A stretch of 64,000 nucleotides of DNA, taken from contig OZ035961.1 in NCBI GenBank assembly GCA_964034945.1, forward strand, positions 8,168,501 through 8,232,500, written 5' to 3'. The notes beneath the pieces are model-generated. The model was given only the letters and a program-made list of their open reading frames with translations. It did not search any database and was not told where the DNA came from. Source of the DNA: Chrysopilus asiliformis. Its lineage: Eukaryota > Arthropoda > Insecta > Diptera > Rhagionidae. This document shows, piece after piece, positions 1 through 13,235 of this stretch (the first letter of the stretch is position 1; every line of letters begins with the position of its first letter). Position numbers and translations under genes: made by a program.

Positions 1-1448
1 TCGGAGACGCTAATAGGAAAACACCAGCCAATTTATGAAAAGCGCACAAGATTGCTGGTAAACTGACTAGGAAATATATTCGTTTCTGATACCGGCCAAA
101 GTCCCCCAAATGTATAATTACATCATCGTAACCCATTTTCCCTTTTTTAATTCCTCGTTCTACTTCACTATATGATTTTAATAAAAATATGTTTATTTCG
201 TTTTAGCCACTACGTGCTTTTAATTTGAAAATAGTCACAAACAAATATCTATATTGACCACATAAACACAAATCGTTATAGTGGAAACTATAATCCAATG
301 CATACGAAAATCACCTCGATGACCACGTGGTTTTTGTGAATACACTCCCGATTTTAGCAGATTTCGTGGTCAATACGCGTCCATGGAATTGAGATTTTTC
401 CTGCAAATTTATCATCGATATAAAAATATTCTCGACGGATTAAGGTATTTATTTTTAAAATGGTTTATATTCACATTTAATTTGGTTGTCAAACAAAAAC
501 TGATAACCAGCACTTAGCGCGTAAGTATGAAAAAAGAAACCACAACGTAAGCAATCTCTTATGAAGAAAATGTTAGCAAACCGTGAAAAATCGTTTAAAA
601 TACTGAATTTTCAATTTTCTTTCATTCCAGAACTATACCACAACTGAACAAAGTTCAAAGTCTTTCTTTCTTTGCAATCGCAGAAGCCAAAATTGTACGA
701 AAAAATCGACTTTTCCACCACCGAAATCGACTTCCTTCGTAACTGAAGTGAACTGAATGAATGTAGTCGGAAAATGTTTAGATGTTCTCACGATGCGCGA
801 CGAATGCGCACAACTAACTGGCAGATGGCAAATATTCGTCCACGAACCATATCCATATGAAAACTTGAACTCGTTCTACGATAGACTATCGACGATTATA
901 TTCATGTTGCTCTCATGTGTGAATTTTACTCGCATTTCTTTCCAACTAATCCATTGTCGTGTAGTCTATATTTACGCTATAATATGCAGCGATTATGATA
1001 TGCCATAACTTACACGATTCAGAAAACTGAACAAATACTAAAGCAAGTCTAGATACTTGAGAAATCGTCTGATTTTAGGAACATTGAGATTAAGATGCCG
1101 GCAAAGAAGAACAGAACAATCGATATTATATCGGAGTTTTGGGAAGTACTAGAAGAATCTTCTATTTGGAATCTGAGGGAAATTTTTTTTTTGTGACCTT
1201 GATATCGTTTCCGTATACAAAAGCCTGGCATTCGAATTCAAACATATGTCGATCGACAGAAAAGATTATATTGTTCTTGAGGCTTCAATTTAATTCCACC
1301 TAATGTAGCCACACATCAAAATTCAATTGCTCAATTCAGTTTTAAAGTGCTCAACGTATGAAGCGTTTCTTTAAAACAGCAGCATTAAGCGTAAGGTTTT
1401 TAGGGTTTGTCGAAAAACGGTTTTGCCAGTCGAAAATCGCGTAAAAAA
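1..1448. other. AT-rich DNA, no gene seen
   Basis: No frame shows a recognisable domain or a chain of exons. An 83-codon open frame at 757-1008 has no family features and looks accidental. The stretch could be upstream or intronic DNA of a gene left of the window, but nothing here proves that. Confidence 0.5.
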
Positions 1449-1686
1449 GGACTTTCCTCTAACTCGAATTGTCTGCTGCCATCAAAATCGTTTCGAGTTA
1501 GAGAAATTGAAACATTTTTTTTAAATACATGTACATATGTATATGTATATTTATTCGTTTTTAGAAGTTTTTAAAACAAACTGAAGGGAGCGCAAAAAAA
1601 TTGAAGGGAGCGCAAGAAAAGGTTAAAAAATTCGAGTTAGAGGAAAATTCGAATTACAGGGAATTCGAGTTAGAGGACTTTGACTG
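1449..1686. mobile_element. Tc1/pogo-type MITE remnant
   Basis: The right end reads, on the reverse strand, CAGTCAAAGTCCTCTAACTC next to a TA (1687-1688). The motif CCTCTAACTCGAATT recurs in inverted orientation near 1455 and twice near 1625-1680. This pattern is typical of pogo/Tigger-like termini with TA target sites. The left terminus is not clear and there is no coding capacity. Confidence 0.45.
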
Positions 1687-1690
1687 TATT

Positions 1691-4600
1691 TTAAAACGTA
1701 ACAAACGGATATACTGGAGCTACAGTAAATGTAAATTTTGTTAAAATTCCTACTTTCTGCTATTCATTGTAAGCGTCATTCATTTTTTTCGACTATTAAT
1801 AAATATAAATATACATACAGTGTAAATATTTATCTTATCAAATCATAAATAAAATAGTTTTGTGTCTCGAAACATGAAAGAACATACTTGTTATCTCACT
1901 AATGGAAAATTTCGTAAAATATTATCATGCGATTACATTTTACAATGTTAAAGTTAAATTTTTGCTGATTGAGAAATCTAAGAAACCCCTTTCTCGAAGC
2001 CTATGCGATTTTTAGGAAAATGAGTGCAACAAAATTTAAAGGATATAAAAATTTTCTACAATTTTTCCTTTTACAGGTTTTACGTTTCTTTATCGGTTCT
2101 CAATATATTTGAAAAAAAAAATATGATCCTTTACATATTTTTTTCGGAAGCTAAATATTGCAGAGGAAAATTTTGTGTTGATCACAACCCTCCCCCCAAC
2201 TTCACAAAGTTTGATGTATTTTATGCACACCCAGCCAGTAAAAAGTTTATCAATTTTTAACAATTATTCTTATTGTCCCAAATATGTGTTACTGGACTTA
2301 CTTCGAACTTCGATTTATTTATACTTCGGTTTGCGAATAATTCAGTTTTTCTTTTAAGCTCGAACAAGCTTCGTTTTATGTACAGTAATCTCGTTTTTTA
2401 GTTAATGAATGTCAATGAACTACACGTTTGGATAATACACAATTTTATTTTTCCGATCTTTATGAAAAAAGAACAGGTAGAAATATTCTCAAAATTTCTT
2501 TGCGCGAAAAAAATACTCTGAAGTTTTAATAACAAACAAACAACAGATTAACAACAAAAGTTTTCAACAAAATTCGAATTCAATATTTAAACTGTTTCAA
2601 AATTTCAAAAATATTTGCAGTATGATTTTGCAAAGCATTAAATTCCTTATTTGATTAATTTTTTTTATGATTTTTTGCTCAATTTAAATTTGTTTCTATG
2701 CTCAGTGTTCAACAAAATTATTTTCCAGATCATGAACAAAAAATAAGTCAATTCAAATTCCGAGTGTAGTAACCGATAGAATTAATCTTTTTGTTGTTGG
2801 AGATAAGATTGTTTACTGTAAAATTTATCTGTTGCCTTATTTGACTTGTGGAGTTCAAATGAGTTTTTGACGGACATTTTTTAAGTACTAATAAAATTCT
2901 CGATCAACATTTTCATTAAGATTTTTCTTCCTATATAAATTTGTTCATAAACAAATTGTTTTACACTAATTATAACTTGTGTTGCGTTAGGTATCCAATT
3001 TTTTGGGGCAAATCGAATTTCAAACTTAATACGAAAGCAAATATATACAAAAAAAACCCTTAAAATTAAAGACATATTTTTTTAAATTCATTAGCAACAA
3101 GCTACAAAAACGTATATCGTCATCTGATTTCGCATTTGTGACATTTGTATGGCAAAATTTATACCTCAGGTGACGACATGTACCTTTAAAGTGTTTGTAC
3201 TTTAGTGTCTTTTAAGTTGTTAAGGCTTTAGAATTCCATTGCTTCAAGTGATAGAATTTCCAGTTTTTTTTTTCAAAGAAATATTTATGAGTTCATATTT
3301 GTTTCGTATTTGTTAAGAGGACTTCCAATAACTTTTTATATATAGTTAATCATTCTCGAATTTTGTCTGACAATTTCCTTATCGGTTAATTGACTTCCAA
3401 TTCAATTTTTTTATCATTCAAAGTGTTATCTAATAAACATATTTATTCCGGAGGGTTATAAATAAAGTCAGAATAAATACATTTTAATTAAGAGATTGGG
3501 ATTACAAATCAAATTCAATTGATTGTCATAAATCAATGGTATATGGTAATTTCGGTGGAGAATAAAACTGAATAATTGAATTATTTTGTCTATCGAATGA
3601 AGCCCCAAATCGCTTCATTCGATAGATAAGAGTTTCTAAAATAGAACAGGTAGAAATATTCTCAAAATTTCTTTGTGCGAAAAAAAAATACTCTGAAGTT
3701 TTAATAACAAAAGTTTCTAAAATCCAGCCTTCCGTTTGGTAAAAGTTCGGGGATTTACAGATATTAGCATGACATGTTCATCGATATAAATATAGTCTTA
3801 AATAAATCAACAATTTTTGCAAAGTATCGTCAAAAACAATTAATTGCTTTGTAAAGTGGAAATCAAGTAAATACTAGTGGTGGGTTTCAACTTAAAGTTG
3901 ACATACAGCACAACCTAGATTTATCTTAGTACAACCAAGAGCCCAAAAAATGCATCGGTTTGTGAACAATGTTTTAGTTCATGAACAGTATGTAATGTTT
4001 ATAGTGTAGCAGCAAACCAGTCAGGATGCCCTTTGGATCAATTCTAACGCTACTCCACACAAGGAGGTCAGTTCTCCCACCCTGACTGGCGCTCTCTTTT
4101 ATTGTCTCTTAGCAGCTGTTTTCAATCTGTCTCAAGATCAGGGATTTTAATCTTGTTACCAGTGGTCCTACAATAGCCACATAAAAAGTAATAAACTAAA
4201 AAGAGAAATAGAAAAAATCCCAAGAAAATATCTCTCCTACAGTAGTAAACTTACTCCCAATAGGGAAGGAAAAACAAAAAAAAAATGCCAATAAAACTTT
4301 AGCCAGGGTTTCGCTGTATTCCGCTGTATAAAAATTTCACTTTCTATTGATTAAGGCATAACTTTCAGTTTTGATATTTTATCCCAGAAACTACTACGTT
4401 CACTGCCAATATTCTATCTTAAGACAAAACCGAATAATGTGGCGTGATGTTGACACACCTTTGAATCTAGGCGCCGGGCACAAAATTGACCACCACATGG
4501 AATCGGTGATTTACTCGTAATTGAAAACTATTCAAAGTTGATTGCCCCTTCATTCATTCATTTCTTGTTCCCCTTGTGGTATTATTGTCGTTTGACGAAA

Positions 4601-6329
4601 CACGTGATCTTAGCCGGTTCTTGGACATGCGTAAAAAACTGTCGACTTTTTTGTGAAGCGAAAAAGTTTAAAATGTGTTGGGAGCTTCAATGATTCAGAT
4701 TTTTGTAGCATTTATAAGTATGACATATGGTGCCCTAAATAATGTAGTATTTTTTTCAAGATAATTTTGAAATTATTTTATTTTTAGTTTTGTTTTGTTT
4801 AATATTGCAAATTCAAACCCAAATATGATAGTGGAAGTTTTTGATTACGAAATTTCAAATGTGTCATCGATGGGAACGGCCTTTGGAAGTGACAATATTT
4901 TTTTTGTATGAATCCGTAACAAGATGTACGGGGGCAGGGGAGGAGGGAAGGGGGTTGTGTGATGAAATAAACAAAAAAAATCTACAATTTCGAGTTCGAA
5001 TTTTCTTTTATTCGTTAAATTAAAAAAAATCGCTAAAAAAACTAAAAAAAACCTCAGATATAACTACGAAATTGTGCATTCTTATCGAAAGCAACCTGAC
5101 TTACCTGAGATTAAGAAAGAAAAAAACCGGGCAAAAGTAATTAATAAAAATGTACCGCAGGCGACAATTTACGAGGTATATGCACTCTAGGAGACAAATG
5201 GTAGAAAAACAACATATTTTTCGTGTCACTCTGCCAATTATTTACCTGTTTTACATATAAATGAACCATTTTCGATAAATGTGCATAAAAAACTGATTAT
5301 TTCTCATACGTTTTTTTAACACATGAGACCCTTAAATAATTTTGCTTAAATCGTATGTTCTATAAAAAAAAACCAAAACTACCATGAAAAAATCTATCAA
5401 AAACGAAAAATATATCAGATTTTAAAATACTTTGCACATAAACCGTAGATGAAAAACGGAAAACAATTACCAATTTTTAAAATGAAGCACTCAAAACGTA
5501 AGCGGAATAAAGCTCAGTCAACTTCTGATGACCTCAAAGTAAGACCTTTCGATAAGATTCAGTACGCTTAACGCAACTACTATGGCGTTCCCATTTTTCT
5601 CAGCATTCTTTAATATTCTTTCTACCAGAATTGAACTGATATCAAACCACGAACAGAATCAGCGACACATTTCCGTGCCACGGTTTCATTTTGGAATTTG
5701 TTGGCTGTTCTTTTTTTTTTAATTACAATCGTGGAAACGTGAAAGACACCAACAAATTGCTGACAATTAAAATGTTCATTGCTTTCAATTGAGAGAAGAA
5801 GAGCTAAGTCTTTTGGTATTTGTATTAAGTATTGTAATTGATTTTAATCAAATCCTAATCAGAATATCGTACGATATGGATTTTCTTTGTAGTGGCGCCA
5901 ATTCGATTATTGTGACAATTTTTTCATTGACGGCTTTTGTGTTTACTTAGACAGAAAAATTCACTGTCAATTGCAAGCATAGAACTATATAATATAGAAC
6001 AAGCCTCGGCACTGCTTGGCTCGTCTGGCTCCTCAATACGATAACATTTTTATTCAAATTTTACGAGATTACAATCAATGTATGAACGTTTTTACTCGAC
6101 TCTCCAACGCAATGATACGTGTTGGTTGACGACGGCCACTTCGGCAGCCGAAATCAAACGATTGACTAACAATCGATGGAGCGAGCCTACGACAGTCATT
6201 CAGTATGATTTCTGCTGTTGATGCGTACGGGTGTATACATTTGCTCTCCAAAATTATAATTGCTTCCCAAAGAACACTGATGTACGAAATTTTTTCAGAA
6301 ATTTGATTTTTTTAGTTTTCTTTTCCATT
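1691..6329. other. AT-rich intergenic stretch
   Basis: No supported gene. A roughly 65-bp direct repeat (2472-2534 and about 3648-3714, core GGTAGAAATATTCTCAAAAT) occurs twice, 1.2 kb apart. A perfect hairpin, TATCGAATGAAGC with its complement, lies at about 3591-3627. Near 6000-6230 the base composition becomes more balanced just ahead of the zinc-finger fragment, which could be a promoter, but no element can be named with confidence. Confidence 0.4.
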
Positions 6330-6512
6330 ATGAAGCGCTCATATTCAAATTCAAATACTATGTCGTGGGATTGGGAAAACAAGTATTTAATAACCACAAA
6401 TAATGATAACCGTCAATGTCTAGTTTGCAGTTACATGTCGAATAAAAAATTCAATCTAAAACGCCATTACAACAGCTGTCATAAGTTCGATTTGCCCGAT
6501 GCAATGAAGTAG
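6330..6512 (+). pseudogene. ZBED/hAT-like zinc-finger fragment
   Basis: A 60-codon open frame starts at 6330. It carries a W-x-x-KY segment followed by C-x2-C and a K-F-N-L-K-R-H ... CH ending, the pattern of N-terminal BED-type fingers found in hAT-derived and GTF2IRD2-like proteins. After the stop at 6512 the neighbouring frame stays open for about 30 codons (to about 6598) with the motif RQVDNLKKVF, so a frameshift in a longer ancestral reading frame is likely. No DDE or dimerisation domain follows. It may instead be a short first exon of an unrecognised gene. The assignment rests on a short pattern and is weak. Confidence 0.35.
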
Positions 6513-8927
6513 AAAGAGTAAGACAGGTTGACAACTTAAAGAAAGTTTTTTTAGAGAAATTTCCTTTAGGCGGAACAAATGATTCTGAAATTGCATAATG
6601 ATAAATTGTGTAGTTCACTATTCCTAAACGTCTCCATCAAAAGCGAAAGAGCGTAAAAAATGAAAATGATGCGTTTTCTCATTTTGTGTTATAGTATATG
6701 AAGAAACATAAAATTTTTTCGAGTAGTAGTAAATCACTACATGCATGGTGCCGAGGCCTGATATAGAACAACTGTCACCATACAAAGCTCTGCTGAAAAA
6801 TGGTCCCAAAAGTATTTCCCTCTTTATCGTACTTGAACGCATCCACTGAACTGTATAATGTCGGGAAATTCAAATTTAGTTTGCCGCGAAATTCAAATTT
6901 CACAAGTTTGAGACTAACTTTAGGTGCAAACAAATAACTTTAGGCGCCAACACCATTCCGAAAGTCTATTTTCCTTTGACAGCTCAGGGTTTAAACGAGA
7001 GGGCTATATTTATTTTCATACGGTTATCTTGCTCTTACTTGACTCGTTTTGATTCACTGAACTGTATTGAAATGGGACCATTTGAGACAGCAAATCGAGC
7101 GATCTAGTATATCTATGATTGCAAGTCTCTACTATGATAACATAAAACGAAAGGGGAAAAATTGATTTCTTGAGACAGTTTCAGAGAAAAGTTCGAGATA
7201 TTACAACATGCTAGTAACTTATCTTCTATAATAAGGATTATTGTTATTTGAAATTGGATTTATCCGATTTTTGGATTAAGAAATTGTCTCGTTTTCTGTT
7301 TGTCATGTTTAACATGCCATGTGATATATATTTGCAAATTATACTGTGACCTTGCAATGAGATAAGCACGCACCAACTTAAAAAAGTGGCTTTTGTGTTA
7401 TCAGTCGTTTCCTACAGAAATCAAATCAGGGAGAAAATATTACAAATTAAAAAATGTGAGATGAAAAAAAAAAGATTTCCGTTGGGGGTTTTTTTAATTT
7501 GATTTTTTTTGCCACACGTTACTGTATTGAACCTTTTTAATTTAATGTCCAATTTCACAGTCAAAATTGTCAACAGTCACAATTTTACAGCTTTTAGAAA
7601 GCTTATCAGATAAATTAAATTGATTTAATTTCTCATTTAAAAAAAATATGTCAATTGATTTTTCACATGTCTTTTATTTCTTTGATTGAAAATTGTATAT
7701 AATTCCAAGATTAAAGTTTCAATTATTGTCCCTTTCATTGCAAATTATTGTGAATGTAAATAAATATTATTGTGTGACAATTTAACATAATAGGATATCA
7801 TTATTTGACTTGATTATGTAGCCAGCATAACTTGAATACAAAGAACTTGTTAGTATGAGCTCAATTGAAGGTAACTATAAAACGTATTATTATTTTGTTG
7901 TGGTGCTAGCTAATAAAAAATTCACTAAAATTCAACAACAAGTAAATTGCGACGAAGATTGCACTGTTCTGGTCTAAAATCCGGATAATTTAAAAACTGG
8001 GCCATTTACTAGTCTTCGTTACGGCTTGTTTGCAGGGTCAAGCCGTAAAGTGGTACACGGAGTAAATCCTGTGGCTGATTGATCCTGTGTCCCTTTTTTT
8101 AAAATATACAAATTTATTTTGCGGGCCTGGAAATTCTGAAATGAAGCCGGAATTTTTCAATTTTTGTTTGTGATTATCGCAACAAAAAATTGTATCCTAG
8201 GCAAATTTTTTAAAATGTAAGGCCACAGGCAAATTTTTTAAAGGTAAAAAAAAATAAAAAATAAAAAAATGCACCGCAGGGGAAATTTTGTAGGTGTCAA
8301 GACCAGAATTCCACCGAGTTGAGGGCCTCACATCTATCAGAGAAGCGTAAAGGTGCCGGTCCACATGAGAGTAAATACGCGAGTAACTCTCAAAAACTCC
8401 GGCACCTTAATGCTTTGTTTTTCTTGATTTGATAAAATTCACACTTGATTTAGTGCTGATTTTGGCTAAAAATTAACGTGACGTAAATATTCTTGACAAA
8501 AAATTAAAGAAGCTAAATTTTATTTTATAATTTTTTACAGCATTCAAAGTTAGCACAATTTTTGTGTAATATTATTAAAACATTCAACAACCAGTTAGTG
8601 GCGGGGCGTATTCCTGTTAGGATGAAATGTTTTTGGAAAGTTTATTTTGAAATAAAATTAATTAAACAAAATTCTACTCCCAATTTATGGTCGAATCTAA
8701 ATTCGGCATAAGAAAAAAGTTTTCGTTGTAGTATGCTTTTAGGCGAAATAAGTTTAAAATATTTGGATGAAATGAAATGAGTTTTGTGCATACTATCCGG
8801 TGCCGTGAAATACAGTAAAATCCCTCGGAAACAGACACGGACAAAAAAACCCGAAATTAACGGATTTCAAATAATTTCAAAATCTAGTGATCCCTTCGAT
8901 GCAAAATTTTTGTCAGAATGTTTTAAA
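6513..8927. other. AT-rich DNA with mini-MITE ends
   Basis: No gene seen. At 8349-8408 a 60-bp inverted repeat has ends AAGGTGCCGG and its complement. At about 8318-8338 lies a single copy of the end (GAGGGCC ... ACATCTATCAG) of the element found complete at 60917-61324. The in-frame extension upstream of the amine oxidase start (8784-8927) has no features and is treated as 5' untranslated. Confidence 0.4.
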
Positions 8928-11900
8928 ATGACAGAAACGAACCCAGAAATTGACGTTCTTATAATTGGAGGCGGATTATCTGGCTTGGTTGCTGCATATA
9001 AATTGCTTAACAAAGAACCAACGTTAAAACTCCTTATTTTGGAAGGGCAAAACGCAATCGGTGGCCAATTACGAAGGTCTCGACTTGGAGAAATAGGCGG
9101 CAGGTGGTTGACCGAAGATCAATACCACATCTACAAGTTATGTAGAGATCTGAATGTGACTTTGAAGAAACGATCTCGCCAAGAATATAATTTAAAACCA
9201 TATTGGGAGTTACATCGTGGAGCATTCGGATTTCTAGCAAAATATGAAACCGATCGTTTTATTTGCGAAATTGATTTATTGTGCCAAACTTATCGTCCAG
9301 GGACGTAAGTATTCACGTTTTAAAAAAAACCTAAGTTAAAGGGAGTTTTTTTAAGGTTTAGAATCAATCGAAATTCAATATCGATGGAAAACTACATCTG
9401 CTCAAAACTACTATTTTGCCAATCCAGACAGTTTTTACGATGTTTTGTAAGATGTTTTTGTGGTCTTGAGGCACATCAAATAACGCTTAATGAATTTATG
9501 AGTATTTGTAATAGTGCAGGAAGTTTTCAATCATTATTAACTTTGTAAGTTTTTTTTTAAAACATGTGATTGTCAATCGATTTGGATTGAAAAGATTAAA
9601 TTTTAGATTCACCGGAGCCGCGAAGTCTTTGTTGGAATTTTCATCCGAAGAATTGCTATCTGCTTTAGAAAAGCAAATTAATTCATACTACATAATCCTT
9701 AATCACAAAATAAAGGAAGTCATTCATTATAATAATTATGTGATAGCATAAACAAATTATATAAAGACTGTTTTTCTCTAACAACTCAGCTTTCAAAAAT
9801 AATACCCCAAAGCAGCAGATATGCATGCGGTCGGCAGCGCACACGAGCAGCGGAGCATGTCGTTTGGTCGAAGAAAAACATTCAATTCATTTTCAAACTC
9901 TCTGATCAACACGAAGTTTTGCCGAAATCGTAGTTTTCTATCAACTTTCGGGAAAGTACCGCTAGCTGCAACGGTTACCTCCCATACAATTTTTCTTAAA
10001 TACAAATTTCTCGAACACTGCGCTTGTGAGAAAAAATGCATATAATCAAAATTAAAGGAAATAATATTGCCTACATTTTTAATTTTATGTGAATTTCATC
10101 TCAACTCATACTCTCGTTTACAGTTAAGTTCGATTTCTTAACTTTGCTCGATTGGATATGGTTAGGGATCTAAAAAAAAATTATCGGTATTTTTTTGTTT
10201 GGTAGAATACCGTCCGATCGGCGGAGGGGAGGGGGTCAAAGTCGGCGAAAACTCGAAATCACAAAAACTTTAAAAATTTGTGACGGCTTAACCGATTAAG
10301 ATGATATTGAACATTTTGGAAAGGTAATTCCTTGTGACAAAAAAAAAATTTTGACTTCCTCTCCCTCCCCCTCCCCGTCATATTGTAAAATTCAATTTAG
10401 TGACAATATAAATAAAATTTGGGAGTAAATGCGTTATTTAAAAAAAAATCAAAAAAAACGAATACAAGAAAATTGTATATATTTTAATGATTTTCGATTG
10501 GTTTTTATGTTTTCTGTACATAATATTAACTCAAAAGTTTTGGGAGTTTAAAATTAATTAGAAATTCATTTAAAAGAAAAAGTTTTTTTTTCTTTGAGAA
10601 AGTTTCCGTTTGGAATAAATCTGTGAAAATTCTGAGTTTCTGGAAGTATTTTGACACTTTCAAACCTTCTTTGAAGTTGTTGCTGTTTTTCTTGAGATAT
10701 TTTAAATTTCGTCACTAAATTGAATTTTACAATATGAAGGTGAGAGGGAGGGAGAGGAAGTCAAAAAATATTTTTTTGTGACAAGGAATTACCTTTCGAA
10801 AATGTTCAATATCATCTCAATCGGTTAAGCCGTTACAAATTTTTAAAGTTTTTGTGATTTCGAGTTTTCGCCGACTTTGACCCCCTCCTCTCCGCCTACT
10901 GGAATTTATTCCCCGAAACAAAAAAATACGGGTATCTTTTTTTAGGTCCCTAACTACACCCAAATGCTCCATTCAAGTCGAGTATGAAGTTTTTACATAT
11001 CTCTAACGGTTCATGAGATAATTTGAAAAACATTATTTTTCACATATTTTTTCGGAAACTTTAAATATTGCAGAAGAAAGTCATGTATTTTTTTTGAATA
11101 TTCACATATTTTTTTTGAATTGTTTAAATCATACTTTAAATTGTTTAAATAAAATACATTTTTTTGCTTTATCAAACTACAATTCTGTGGAAATTTGATA
11201 AAACTTGAAACTTACATTCTCAAAGCAATTTAAAAATATGAACAAAACAAGATAAAATTTTTAGTTTGCTGATTATTTTAACGTAATTTTTGAATTAACA
11301 CACAAACTAAAAATTTTGTCATGTCACATATTTATTGTTAGAAGTCAAAATATTCAAATCGAACTGCGGAAGGAAAAAATACGCACAAACAAAAAAACAC
11401 GCATACACAATACAAACACACAAAAAAAAAACACCAAACACACTTGCCCCCGCTTCGTGTCGCTTGCATAAGAATTCAAAGAGAATAAAACGAACTAGAA
11501 ACGAAAACTGGTTTTAACAAAGGGCGAATGGAAGCAGCGGCATGTATAGGCGATCACCACGGCTGCTTGTGGCTGATGGTGTGTACTGCCGGCTAGCCGG
11601 CAGCTGCTACGTCACGATGGGGTATTATTTTGAATTTCGGTTTTGCACTAAGTTGAGTTGTTAGAAAAAAACAGTCTTTATATAATTTGTTTATGGTGAT
11701 AGTCATGGATGACCGAAATAATCAATTTTGTTGCTCTGTTGTAATTTTTGCAATTCCGTGGCAAAACGTTCAATCGATTCGTATTTCCCCACCATTGCCA
11801 GGAACTTTACTGTGTCCCGTTTTCGAGGAGAAGCGAATGATAACAAGCTTCATTGCAGAATATCTAGAAGGACATTGGCGTAAATCAGGATACTCTGGAA

Positions 11901-12421
11901 GTTTAATTACACACAATCCACATCTAATTGGTTACGAGTTAAGCGCTTCAGTTTACGGTGGAATTGTTCTTCACGATGAAGACTATGAAGAAATCTTAAA
12001 GCCAAACATTTTACAGCAGTTAGCCAAAAGCTTTGGGGTTGAAATGGCCATTCCAATATCTTGGACGCAATTTACATGGGAGCAACCTTTGCTGCTTAAT
12101 TTGCCACCCACTTCTGCATGGAATCACTTAATATGGGCATCTAGTGGTGCCGGAACAGTCTATCGTGGATGTTTAAGTGGGGCTGTGCAAAGCGGATTAA
12201 GGGCAGCTATTCAAGCTTTGCTTATTTTAAGACCTCAAAGTATTAACTGGCAAGATGTCGAAGAAATTCAAAGAGCAAGTGCCGTGAAAGTAAAAATTAG
12301 TTCATGGAGTTTATTTGTTAGTTCTATTAATTTGCAAAATTCATTATTCTATTTGACGCTTGGCACTTTAATTCTGGTTGGCTTTAAGTTTAGAAAAAAT
12401 GTAACGCAGTTGTTAAAATAA
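8928..12421 (+). CDS. flavin amine oxidase-like gene, split by transposon
   Basis: Exons are 8928-9304, 9356-9544, and a coding exon now split into 9607-9746 and 11703-12421. Joined without the inserted element these give 1,425 nt (474 aa), a usual length for monoamine oxidase-like FAD enzymes. Residues 9-20 hold the dinucleotide-binding fold with GGGLSG, followed by the E-x-GGQ loop and GGRW. Before and after the insertion point the chain runs into VVIFAIPW, the typical second FAD-contact strand. The C-terminal part has the YRGCLSGAVQSG helix, and the protein ends with a hydrophobic stretch like the tail anchor of outer-membrane MAOs. The MAO SGGCY motif for covalent flavin attachment is not visible. 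The start at 8928 was chosen because it lies eight residues before the first FAD strand; an in-frame ATG at 8784 is possible. As sequenced, translation reaches a stop (TAA 9749-9751) just inside the element. AATAAA occurs at 12417 and 12538. Substrate unknown. Confidence 0.85.
9747..11695. mobile_element. TIR transposon inserted in amine oxidase exon
   Basis: A 1,949-bp element has about 42-bp terminal inverted repeats beginning CATAAACAAATTATATAAAG, with one mismatch between ends. Subterminal similarity continues (AATAATACCCC). It is flanked by a perfect 7-bp direct repeat GTGATAG (9740-9746 and 11696-11702). Removing the element plus one repeat copy restores the reading frame exactly. No transposase is visible, so it is non-autonomous. 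The superfamily is not assigned: the 7-bp duplication does not decide it. The interior contains a second, foldback repeat. Confidence 0.9.
10160..10954. repeat. foldback repeat with 244-bp arms
   Basis: Left arm 10160-10403 and right arm 10711-10954 are imperfect inverted copies around a 307-bp spacer. Landmarks in both arms are a G-rich stretch (GGAGGGGAGGGGGTCAAAG on the left, its complement on the right), GGAATTACCTTTCG-like and AATCGGTTAAGCCG-like blocks. It sits wholly within the element that splits the amine oxidase gene, so it is either a nested insertion or that element's own core. Confidence 0.75.
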
Positions 12422-13235
12422 ATATTTGTTCAAGATAAAAACTAATAATTTGTAAAAAAAAATCAACTAGGCGGAGGCTTTATAAAATCTGGTAAATTCA
12501 GAAAATGTGTTAAAAATGTGCACCTTTGCAGATTTTCAATAAAATTGGTTGACGGCCCTAATTTTTTTGAGCCTTACTTATTTTATTGATTTCTTTAACC
12601 TGAGTACAAAAAACTTGCTCAAAAACTTGTCCACTTTAATGACATCACCTTGAAAGAACATTGCACCTTTACAGGTGTTTTTTTTATAGCCGCGAAGAAA
12701 AATTCGTCGTTTGGGTCAAGTTTTTACGGGATAACTTGATTGATAAAACACCAACCAAACTCGCTAAATTTCTCTCACAGTCAAAATAAACAAATTACGA
12801 TTTGAATTTTGGCAGAATGCCTATTCCGAAGATAAACTTGTTGGACAAGATTATCAACATTAAGAAATTTTAATATGCAGTTCTTTTCCACAAATTAAAA
12901 AAATATATATATCGAGAAAAATTCTGTTATTTTGACCTAAGAATTGATAAAAAACGTTTCAATGTAGAAGATCTGGGAACTTTAATTTCGAAGAGAGTTT
13001 TTAAATATTAATAGAATTTACAAATAAATTCAAAACAAATTTCGACTAAGTAGATTTATACAATATTTTTGTTCTTTAGATTTTTAAAACAATGAATTTT
13101 TTCGATAAAATCAAACAATTTGATTAACGAACAAAAATCCCAAAATTCACTTACAGTCAGTTTGTGTAGCGCCATATAATTACAGGAATGATATAATCTT
13201 TAAAAGTTAATCTTGAACTCCGCTACCTCATGTGT
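12422..13235. other. AT-rich DNA, no gene seen
   Basis: Downstream flank of the amine oxidase gene. It includes an AATAAA at 12538 and a short stretch ATGCCTATTCCGAAG near 12818 that matches the terminus of the MITE described at 13236-13971. No coding signal. Confidence 0.4.

Noticed and set aside
757..1008. 83-codon frame near the window start
   Set aside because: No similarity to a known family, no splice or promoter support.
3994..4110. CCAGTCAGG ... CCTGACTGG inverted pair taken as a possible MITE
   Set aside because: Arms are only about 10 bp with mismatches and there is no target duplication.
9793..10045. Frames of 74 and 82 codons on opposite strands inside the exon-splitting element
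   Set aside because: Too short for a transposase and without any catalytic or DNA-binding motif.
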